From the IMG/VR virus record IMGVR_UViG_3300031364_000001, positions 1 to 64,000 of that record: a stretch of DNA of 64,000 nt, one strand, 5' to 3'. Source of the DNA: a virus. The position numbers were made by a program, and so were the translations under genes. Shown here one piece after another: positions 56,771 to 64,000 of this stretch (positions within the stretch are counted from its first letter, which is position 1; each line of letters opens with the position of its first letter). The notes beneath the pieces were generated by a model. It saw only the letters and a list, made by a program, of their open reading frames with translations. It ran no database searches and was not told where the DNA came from.

Positions 56771-58597
56771 TTAATTTCTAAAAACTGAAAATAATTGCAT
56801 TATTAATACTGGCATGTCATAAATTGGATTCTGCAATGCTTCTATTATCATTGCTGATTTTATATCCGGTTTATCTAACAACACCTTCCCAAAATAACTT
56901 ATTACTACTTTCCTAATTGATTCGGGATTTTGATTTTGTAATTGTTTTAAAATATTACTTACTTCATTCCAACTATTTGATTTTAATAATAACCTACATA
57001 AATCTATTATAGTTTTATCTTCTTCAATACCTTTTCCAATTATTTCTAACTGTTTGCTTTCATCTTTAAATTGCAAAACAACTTCTAATAATGATAAACT
57101 ATCTCTAATATGACCATCAACAGCATCACATATATTTCGTGCCACTGTCTTACTAATTTCATTATTTTCTTTTATTGAAATATCTATTAAATATGGGTAA
57201 AGATATCTATTACTTATTTTCTCAAAAATTAACCTTTTACTACGTGAAATTATTGTTTTTACAATTTTGGATTCTTCAGTTGTAGTGAAAAAAAAGTAAG
57301 TATTTTTTGGAGGTTTTTGAAGGCAAGTCAAAAAGCCTTCCTGACTTAAAGTTGGCAATTGATGAGCTTCCTCTATTATATAACTTTTTGGATTATTATC
57401 TAAAGTTCTATATTGACAATTATCTATTATTTTTCTTATATTATCAATCCCCCTATCTGTTATACAATCTAATACTTGTATATTATCTTGACAGTTTAAT
57501 TGTTTTGATATTAATTTTGCAGTTAATGACTTTCCACAATTTCCAGTAATAAAAATTCTAAAATTTCTACGTAAAATTAAATATGATGACGATACAGTAA
57601 AGCAATATTCAAAACCATCTTTTGTATTATATTCTAATATTTTTACATTTTTTGTAATACCCACAAAAGAATTATTAGAAATAATTAATATATAATTTAT
57701 ATTTTTATTCCTTTTATCTTGCCTAACTGTAGTTCGATAACCACAAACAGCATAAGCATATTGTAAAAAATCTATATCTTCTTTATTATTAGAAGAAAAT
57801 TTTTTACCATTAAATTCAAAATCCCAATATTTTAACTCATCTAAAATAATATCTAATTGTATTTTAGAACATTTAAAATATTTTTTATCAAAGATTTTAG
57901 TTCTAAAAAACGGCACAAAAAAGAAAGCTGTATAACCATTATATTTTTTTTCATATTTTCTATATTTTAATCCTGATTGTTTTAATAATAATTCAGCTCT
58001 TTCTATTTTTCTTTTCTTTTTTAAATTTATACAAACTTGCTGCCCTCTTTTTATAAAATATCCATCAACATTAACCATAACTTGTATTCTTAATAAGATA
58101 TCTGATATTTCTAATTTACTTTTAATTTGATAATCAAAAGTTGTTTGAAATTTTCCAGTAAAACCCATAACTAATGATTCATGTTTATTTTTTATATTTT
58201 CAAATAAAGAAGTTTCATATCTTTGTGTTTTTTTATTTTTATATAAAACATTATGATTTAATGATAAACATTGATCTACTCCATATTTAGATTTTATATA
58301 AAATAATTTATTTTGTTTATTTTTAATATAATTTAAAGGATAAACTAATTCAGCTTCTTTTTTTTGTAAATTATATTGCATTACCAAATCTGCTTTATCA
58401 TATTCAGATATCTTTTTCCATTCAAAACCATTAAAAAATTCAGTATCACAATCTACACAACCTCTATCTCCTACAAATAAATAAGATTGCGGGATTTCTT
58501 TTTGATTTAAAAAACCATTTAAAATAATTTTATTATTCTCATTTGCTAAAAGGTCATTTAAATTATTAGGTTCGTATTTGTTAAATAATGAACTCAA
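56771..58597 (-). CDS. Clamp loader subunit (DnaX-like) interrupted by an intein
   Basis: 608 aa precursor, TTG start with SD AAAGGAG; extein 301 aa. N-extein MSSLFNKYEPNNLNDLLANE...LFVGDRG; C-extein CGKSLTAKL...IIEEAHQLPTLSQEGFLTCLQKPPKNTYFFFTTTEESKIVKTIISRSK (Walker B-like EEAH, sensor-1 FFFTTT, SRS arginine finger). The intein sits in the P-loop GDRG-CGKS. Loads the clamp at 63080. Confidence 0.85.
   Translation of the reverse strand: MSSLFNKYEPNNLNDLLANENNKIILNGFLNQKEIPQSYLFVGDRGCVDCDTEFFNGFEWKKISEYDKADLVMQYNLQKKEAELVYPLNYIKNKQNKLFYIKSKYGVDQCLSLNHNVLYKNKKTQRYETSLFENIKNKHESLVMGFTGKFQTTFDYQIKSKLEISDILLRIQVMVNVDGYFIKRGQQVCINLKKKRKIERAELLLKQSGLKYRKYEKKYNGYTAFFFVPFFRTKIFDKKYFKCSKIQLDIILDELKYWDFEFNGKKFSSNNKEDIDFLQYAYAVCGYRTTVRQDKRNKNINYILIISNNSFVGITKNVKILEYNTKDGFEYCFTVSSSYLILRRNFRIFITGNCGKSLTAKLISKQLNCQDNIQVLDCITDRGIDNIRKIIDNCQYRTLDNNPKSYIIEEAHQLPTLSQEGFLTCLQKPPKNTYFFFTTTEESKIVKTIISRSKRLIFEKISNRYLYPYLIDISIKENNEISKTVARNICDAVDGHIRDSLSLLEVVLQFKDESKQLEIIGKGIEEDKTIIDLCRLLLKSNSWNEVSNILKQLQNQNPESIRKVVISYFGKVLLDKPDIKSAMIIEALQNPIYDMPVLIMQLFSVFRN
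57539..58459 (-). mobile_element. Intein in the clamp-loader P-loop
   Basis: Residues 47-353 (307 aa). Starts CVDCDTEFFNGFEWKKISEYD, ends CFTVSSSYLILRRNFRIFITGN followed by Cys+1; penultimate residue is Gly, not His. A degenerate LAGLIDADG pair (ILLRIQVMVNVDGYF; YAYAVCGYRT) suggests a decayed endonuclease. Cys1 and Asn/Cys+1 are in place, so splicing may still work. Confidence 0.8.
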
Positions 58598-58949
58598 TTT
58601 TTAACTCCTTTAATTTTAATTCTTTTTCATACCAAAATACTTGTTCAATAGATAGCCTTATATATTTTGGCATATAAGGAATAATATATTTTTTATAAAA
58701 TAATTCTTTTGCTTCTTCCCTTGAAAATCCTTGTTTTATACAAAAATTAATATATTTCTCTTTTTTTCGTATTCTATATATTTCTTCTTCATCATAACCA
58801 TTTATTGATAAGTAAGTACCAATTTTATCTGTTAATTTACTTTTTACACAAACTCCATAACTATAAACTTTTGAATAATTTATTATAATTTCCATAGCAT
58901 CTTTTAATTTATTCTCTTTAATATAATCTTTTAAATCTTTTATATTCAT
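58581..58949 (-). CDS. Hypothetical protein
   Basis: Start ATG 58949, SD GAGGAGG; 122 aa. The upstream in-frame start at 59012 is inside the polymerase gene. Helical: KDAMEIIINYSKVYSYGVCVKSKLTDKIGTYLSINGYDEEEIYRIRKKEKYINFCIKQGFSREEAKELF. Unknown, perhaps a small polymerase accessory protein. Confidence 0.5.
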   Translation of the reverse strand: MNIKDLKDYIKENKLKDAMEIIINYSKVYSYGVCVKSKLTDKIGTYLSINGYDEEEIYRIRKKEKYINFCIKQGFSREEAKELFYKKYIIPYMPKYIRLSIEQVFWYEKELKLKELKIEFII

Positions 58950-58950
58950 T

Positions 58951-61446
58951 TTATAAATCCTCCTCTTTAATTTCGTCTGCCCAATTCTTTCCATAATAAG
59001 TAACTTTTGCATTTAATGGAATTATTATCCATTCAAAATTTTTCCTAATTTCATTTAACATTATATTTTTTATATAAAGTAATAATTCTTCCCATTCACT
59101 TTCACAAACATCAAACACTATACAATCATATATTTGATTTATAATTTTAGTTTTATAATTATTTTCTTTTAAATATTTATTTATTTTACATAAACTCCAT
59201 AACAATAAATGAAACGCTTGTCCTTGAAATGCCAAATTATTAACTTGATTCCTTCTCATATATCCCGTTGCTCTAAATCCTGTTTTAAATTCTATATATC
59301 CATTTTCTAAATAAAAATTATAATTAGCTTTTTTCCATTCATTGTATTCTTTAAATCTTTCATTCCAAAATATATATTCTACCTGTTTAATATGGTTTTC
59401 AAATTCTTGTTTACTACTTATAAAAGAATATAATATTTTTTTCTGATCTTCTGTACAATATTCCCAAATATTATTAGCACAATTAACGTAATAATCTCCG
59501 TAAAATTGAGGAAATACAAATTTATTTTTTGCAATATATCGTAAATCTTTTGTTACTTTTTCTTTATCTATATAAAAAATATCTGCTGCTGTATCTCTGT
59601 GCATATCCGTATCTTCATCATTTATATAATTAATTAAATTACTATCTTTTGTCATACAAGCTGCTACCATAACTTCAATACCTGAGTAATCGATTTCTAC
59701 TAAATAATCATTTTTAGCAATTATAGTTTCCCTTATCATATCTTTTGCAACTTCATTTCTTTTCGGGATATTTGCCATATTAGGAAATGAAGTGGATGGA
59801 CGATAACTTGAAACTGTATGTAAATTAAAAATAGGATATAAAAAATCATTTATTTCTTCCCTATCAAATTGGCTTAAATAAGTATCTCTCATTTTTGTTA
59901 ATGATCTTTTTTCTAATATATTATTAGTTAATCTTTTATCGTATAATTTTAAACTATTAGCATCAACGCTTTGTAAACCTGTTTTTGTTTCTCCTTTTAT
60001 TTCCCATTTACAAATATCAAATAATAATACTCTTAATTGTTTACTACTATCGTAATTAAAATTATCTTCCTTCCATAATTTTACTTCTTTACTATTCATT
60101 ATTTCATTATGCAATAAATTTATTTTATCAGTTAAAATATTATAATTTTTTTGATATGCTTCTTTATCAAATTTTATTCCATTTAAATGAACATCAAATA
60201 AATTCCTTAATCCTTCCATAAAAAATTCAAAACCTTTTTTTAAATGAATGTCATTATCTAATTTTTGTTTTTGCTTTTCATATAGTAAATATGTAAAATA
60301 ACTATCTAATGCACAATAATATAATAATTGTTCTTGATTAGCTTTTTCTATATTATTATAATTACTACTTGATTTTAAAAATTTACTTATACTATCATCA
60401 TATCCTTTTATTCCGAAATTTAAATATGTTTGTCTTTTTAATCCAGTTATTCCTTGCCTATTATCTAATATATGAGAACAAATCATCGTGTCCCAATACC
60501 AATTTTTTATATCACATTTAAAAATATTTTTAGTCCAGGAATTTTCAAAATTAGCATTCTGACATATTTTATATATTTTTTCATTTTCAAATATCTGTTT
60601 TAATTCTAATATTATTTCTTCATCATTATTTATCATAAATGCATAACTTTTTCTATTTATACAAATTGATATACAAACTATTTTACTATTTTTATATTGA
60701 GGCCTTAATGAATTTGTTTCATAATCAAAAGTTATTATATCATTATCTTTTATATATTGTAAAAATTCAATTATTCTATTTTTATTTCTTATAATACAGA
60801 TATTATTTTTATAATCTAATATTTTAAATTTTCTATTATCATTAATAGCATTATATAAATTATCTCTAAATATTTTTTGTAAAATAACTTCTTTTTCATT
60901 ATGCAAAATATAACTAGGAGAATAAATAGGATAAATAAAGCATTTATATTCTTGATCTGGAATATTAAAACCTATCCATTGTTCATATGTAGTTACTGAC
61001 TCTTTATGCCCGATTAAACTTTCTAATGCTATTTTACCAAAAGTTATTATTTTTTTAGGTAATAAAATTTCTATCTCTCTTAATAAATTACCTTTACATA
61101 ATTTAATATCTGAATTTGTAGGAATACCCTTACTTTTACATCTTATTGCAGGAATAATATAACAATCTTCAAATAAATTTATATCTAGTTCTTTTAAAGT
61201 TTCTTGTAAATATTTACCCGCTTTATTATTTAAAAACCCTTGTTCATCTTCTTCTTTTGTTATAAACTCTGTAATTATTAGTATTTGTTTTTTGCCTTTA
61301 CCTTTTGGTTTTATTTTTGGAGATAAACAAGTTTTATATTTTTGACATTTTTCACAAAGTTCTTCTTGTGTATATTCCTTTTTTGTTTTTTCTTTTGATT
61401 TTATTTCATTACCAAATAGATCAGTTTGAAAAAATGGTTTATTCAT
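58951..61446 (-). CDS. Uracil-DNA glycosylase (family 4) fused to PolA-type DNA polymerase
   Basis: 831 aa. N-terminal QTDLF (residues 7-11) matches a beta-clamp-binding motif. Family-4 UDG-like domain ~28-205: Cys31, 34, 40, 103 and 117 as FeS ligands candidates, EEDEQGFLNNKAG and YSPSYI. 3'-5' exonuclease ~235-400 (TFDYETNS; LDSYFTYLLYE). Polymerase ~420-831: motif A EIDYSGIEVMVA, motif B RDLRYIAKNKFVFPQFYG-type, motif C QIYDCIVFDV (the usual HDE is YDC, Asp kept). Note the GEAPG loop of UDG is not conserved (TEFIT), so glycosylase activity is unproven. Confidence 0.8.
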   Translation of the reverse strand: MNKPFFQTDLFGNEIKSKEKTKKEYTQEELCEKCQKYKTCLSPKIKPKGKGKKQILIITEFITKEEDEQGFLNNKAGKYLQETLKELDINLFEDCYIIPAIRCKSKGIPTNSDIKLCKGNLLREIEILLPKKIITFGKIALESLIGHKESVTTYEQWIGFNIPDQEYKCFIYPIYSPSYILHNEKEVILQKIFRDNLYNAINDNRKFKILDYKNNICIIRNKNRIIEFLQYIKDNDIITFDYETNSLRPQYKNSKIVCISICINRKSYAFMINNDEEIILELKQIFENEKIYKICQNANFENSWTKNIFKCDIKNWYWDTMICSHILDNRQGITGLKRQTYLNFGIKGYDDSISKFLKSSSNYNNIEKANQEQLLYYCALDSYFTYLLYEKQKQKLDNDIHLKKGFEFFMEGLRNLFDVHLNGIKFDKEAYQKNYNILTDKINLLHNEIMNSKEVKLWKEDNFNYDSSKQLRVLLFDICKWEIKGETKTGLQSVDANSLKLYDKRLTNNILEKRSLTKMRDTYLSQFDREEINDFLYPIFNLHTVSSYRPSTSFPNMANIPKRNEVAKDMIRETIIAKNDYLVEIDYSGIEVMVAACMTKDSNLINYINDEDTDMHRDTAADIFYIDKEKVTKDLRYIAKNKFVFPQFYGDYYVNCANNIWEYCTEDQKKILYSFISSKQEFENHIKQVEYIFWNERFKEYNEWKKANYNFYLENGYIEFKTGFRATGYMRRNQVNNLAFQGQAFHLLLWSLCKINKYLKENNYKTKIINQIYDCIVFDVCESEWEELLLYIKNIMLNEIRKNFEWIIIPLNAKVTYYGKNWADEIKEEDL

Positions 61447-63079
61447 TATTACAACCTAACAATTTAACTTCACTTCTTAATAACTTTCTATTACTTCCAA
61501 AATATTTATGTACTTCTTTAATATCAATTTCAAGCTCATTCGCACAATTAGTTTCATCCTTAACCCATTTATTTAATCTTGCCATTTCTATATTCAATTT
61601 CATCATAAATTCTTGATTTATTTTACAATGTATATTTCCATTTTTATACGCACGAATTCTCATGAATTCTTTTCCATTCGTGTAAGTAAATATATTTTCC
61701 TTTCCTGCTTGCCAATTAAAATTAAAACTACTATCTATATTTTCAAACCCTAAATTATTTGCAATAGTAGAAATATCGTTTATAAAATCATGTATATCTC
61801 TATACAATCCTTTTGGATATTGATAACTACTATAACCTGTATTATCAAAGCAATTCCATCTTACAAATACTAACCTATAGTCTAATTTAAAATGCGTATG
61901 ATCTTTTACTGAATATCTCCAACCATCTTCAATAAACTTTTTATTTGACTTATAGTTTTTTATATTATCAGGACTTGCCATCTCAAAATAAACTTCTTTT
62001 AATTGTTCGTCAATATAGATATTAGCATTTTTCAAAACCCATATTACTAATGAATAAGCATTACCAGCCGTAAAATCAATATTTGTTTGTTTATTCAATT
62101 TATCTAATATTTTTTTTCGGCTTTCAGATGTTAATTTATTTGTTATCTTATCTAAATTATCAAATAACTCATTCCAATATAATATTTTTAAATTACTTAT
62201 TTTTTCTTTTAATGCAGTTTTTAGATTATCAAAATTAACGCCCATCTCTTTAAATAAATCATAATCAATATTTTCTAATTGTTTATAAGTATTCAATAAC
62301 TTTTCCATATCTTTTTGATATAGCTCTTCTAAAGATTCGATTATATTTTTACCTTTTATCAATTCTTTTATTTCTTCACTTTTACTTTTTTTATCATTTG
62401 GATTAAAATATTGTTTTTCTTTTTCTGCATTTATTTTGAAATTTTCTTCAAACCAAATATCAAAAGGATCATTATCACATTTTCCGTATTTAGTAACCCC
62501 AAAATCAAAACGTATTATATTTATTTTAGCCCTTGCTTGCCTATATTCAGAGTCTAAAAAATCACCTTCAAATATTACTTCATATTTAATTTTACGTTTT
62601 TCTATTATTGATTTAATTTCTTCATTGTCGTCCCATCTTTCAGGAATTATTAAGTAAGCTATATTACAATTTGATTCTTTTAATATTTTTAAAGTCCATT
62701 CTTTAAACCTACTATAAGGTGGGTTGCAAAATATCATATCTACTTTTTTATCAATTAATGTTTGTTTTTCAAAATCAGTACCAATTATTATAATATCATC
62801 GGGCATTGCGGTTATAAGCATTTCTGATTTTTCAATTGCGAATTTATCAATATGTGTTTTATAACGTTCATCTTTTGGCAATGGTAATAATTCATCGAAT
62901 ACTTTAAATACATTACTGTTGCCAGCTCCGATATCTAACATTGAAAAATTTTCAATTTCATTACTATAATTTTTTTTATCTTTTGTATAATTATTAAATA
63001 CTACTTTTATCATTTCATTTGTTGAAGGATAAAATTCATAATCCTGGTTATTTTCTTTTAACTTATTTATTAATTGCAT
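61439..63079 (-). CDS. SAM-dependent DNA methyltransferase with DUF4942-like C terminus
   Basis: 546 aa, SD GGGTGA. Motif I LDIGAGNS (48-55), motif IV NPPYS (119-123); C-terminal ~280-546 with GNAYSLVIWVLKNANIY...FEMASPDNIKNYKSNKKFIEDGWRYSV...FVRWNCFDNTG, which I associate with DUF4942. Gamma-class-like order. A second methyltransferase is at 1-670. Confidence 0.75.
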   Translation of the reverse strand: MQLINKLKENNQDYEFYPSTNEMIKVVFNNYTKDKKNYSNEIENFSMLDIGAGNSNVFKVFDELLPLPKDERYKTHIDKFAIEKSEMLITAMPDDIIIIGTDFEKQTLIDKKVDMIFCNPPYSRFKEWTLKILKESNCNIAYLIIPERWDDNEEIKSIIEKRKIKYEVIFEGDFLDSEYRQARAKINIIRFDFGVTKYGKCDNDPFDIWFEENFKINAEKEKQYFNPNDKKSKSEEIKELIKGKNIIESLEELYQKDMEKLLNTYKQLENIDYDLFKEMGVNFDNLKTALKEKISNLKILYWNELFDNLDKITNKLTSESRKKILDKLNKQTNIDFTAGNAYSLVIWVLKNANIYIDEQLKEVYFEMASPDNIKNYKSNKKFIEDGWRYSVKDHTHFKLDYRLVFVRWNCFDNTGYSSYQYPKGLYRDIHDFINDISTIANNLGFENIDSSFNFNWQAGKENIFTYTNGKEFMRIRAYKNGNIHCKINQEFMMKLNIEMARLNKWVKDETNCANELEIDIKEVHKYFGSNRKLLRSEVKLLGCNNE

Positions 63080-64000
63080 TTATTCACCCATTAACATAGT
63101 TATATATTTAATATCATCATTTTGAAAAACTATCATAGTATCTGAAATAAAAGTTTTAAACTCATTACTAAAATCTGATTTTAAAAAATCTAATAAATAA
63201 GTATGATTTATTCCGAACTTAATATTTTCTACTTCATTTTCTTTATCTAATTTTGTTTTTACATTTATTCCTACATAATTACTACTTGTAATTTTAATAT
63301 CATTCTTTTCAATTTCAATTATTAATGTCACATTTTCATTACTATCTAAAATTGAAGTATTAATGTTTATATCTTCAATATTCAACTTATCTAAAAAATG
63401 TATCTCTTTTCCATTCTGTATTTCTATTCGTTGATAATCTGGGAATTTACTTTCAGTTATAAAAGTAAAATAAATAATAGTATTATCTGCTAAGAAATAA
63501 ATTGTATTTTCTTTTATACAATACTTTTGAATATCATATTTTAATAATAAACTTATTTGTAATTGCTTTAAAAAGAACTTTAAAAAATCTTTTTGCAAAT
63601 TATAAATTATTAAACACTCCCCGTCTGTTGATACTATTTTATCATTGTCAATAAAAATAATAGGATTAAAACGTCTATTATTCTTATCTAATATAGCACT
63701 TGTAAACTTTATGCCTTTGATAAAATTATCAGGTAAATCTTGCCATTCAAAAGTATTATTAAAATCAAACTCAGATTTAATCTCTTGTTTAGGTAATTCA
63801 ATTTCTGTTTTTGCAGTTATAATTTTTATAGTTTCTTCAATTTGTAATTCAATTTCATTATCTTTTAATTTTGATAATAAAAGAATTAACTCATTTAAAG
63901 GTAAACTAAAATTTTCTTTTAAACTTTTTTCAAAAAATTCTGAATAAATCATTATATCATTATTAGTTTGATAAATGATATTATTCTTAAAATTTACTTG
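63080..64000 (-). CDS. DNA polymerase sliding clamp, beta-like (partial at 5' end)
   Basis: The frame stays open to the window edge; codons before the ATG at 63952 continue in frame with no SD there, so the start probably lies beyond 64000. Seen: PIIFIDNDKIVSTDGECLIIYNL, KFPDYQRIEI, and the C-terminal DTMIVFQNDDIKYITMLMG, all patterns of beta-clamp domains 2-3. Ring clamp that tethers the polymerase. Confidence 0.75.
   Translation of the reverse strand, partial: QVNFKNNIIYQTNNDIMIYSEFFEKSLKENFSLPLNELILLLSKLKDNEIELQIEETIKIITAKTEIELPKQEIKSEFDFNNTFEWQDLPDNFIKGIKFTSAILDKNNRRFNPIIFIDNDKIVSTDGECLIIYNLQKDFLKFFLKQLQISLLLKYDIQKYCIKENTIYFLADNTIIYFTFITESKFPDYQRIEIQNGKEIHFLDKLNIEDININTSILDSNENVTLIIEIEKNDIKITSSNYVGINVKTKLDKENEVENIKFGINHTYLLDFLKSDFSNEFKTFISDTMIVFQNDDIKYITMLMGE

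Noticed and set aside
1-64000. CRISPR array, integrase/lysogeny module
   Set aside because: No direct repeats with spacers and no recombinase or repressor-type gene found; the window cannot prove lifestyle.

Overview
The window is one contiguous stretch of a very AT-rich tailed-phage genome, or a long prophage-like segment of one. No integrase, excisionase or classical repressor is visible. Genes are tightly packed, often with ATGA or TAATG stop/start overlaps, most have good Shine-Dalgarno (SD) sites, and several use TTG starts. The structural genes describe a contractile-tailed virus (myovirus): tail sheath, tail tube, tape measure, gpV/gp25/gpJ-type baseplate, DUF2184-type capsid, DUF1073-type portal. 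Lysis genes (SLT transglycosylase, M23 peptidase, a coiled-coil membrane protein) and a lipoprotein point to a Gram-negative host. The host cannot be named from sequence; the composition would fit spirochaetes, Fusobacteriota or Campylobacterota. Family names (DUFs, folds) are from memory of motifs; no database search was run.

Layout. 1-6191 (minus strand): DNA methyltransferase cut by the window edge, DnaB-like helicase, replication-initiator-like protein, a pyrimidine-dimer glycosylase disrupted and rebuilt by an HNH endonuclease, small early genes. 6192-6431: divergent control region. 6432-13982 (plus): SF2 helicase, primase, nucleotidyltransferase-like protein, a possible sigma-like factor, membrane proteins and a lipoprotein, ending at a palindromic bidirectional terminator. 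14014-35841 (minus): tail fibre, baseplate, tape measure, sheath/tube, neck, a set of unknown structural proteins, capsid, decoration protein, and a fused protease-scaffold. 35844-40554: lysis and small accessory genes. 40588-47854: head morphogenesis protein, portal, M23 peptidase, terminases (large subunit carries an intein). 47953-64000: recombination and replication: split SbcC with SbcD, GIY-YIG nuclease, RecA-like protein, SSB, clamp loader (with intein), uracil-DNA-glycosylase/PolA fusion, methyltransferase, sliding clamp (runs off the right edge).

How it works together. The replisome looks self-contained: PolA-type polymerase with an N-terminal clamp-binding motif, its own beta-like clamp, a DnaX-like loader, DnaB-like helicase, Toprim primase and gp32-like SSB. 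Late functions are read leftward from a few promoters. Two recurring promoter motifs and one duplicated sigma70-like promoter module can be read directly.

The least explained part is RNA. Several promoters are followed by GC-rich, strongly structured 60-180 nt leaders before the first gene. Some carry an intrinsic-terminator-like hairpin between promoter and gene, often preceded by a second hairpin. Three places carry a tRNA-like element sharing a 12-nt terminal sequence. Together these suggest RNA-based control (attenuation or antitermination) and/or a new small-RNA family.
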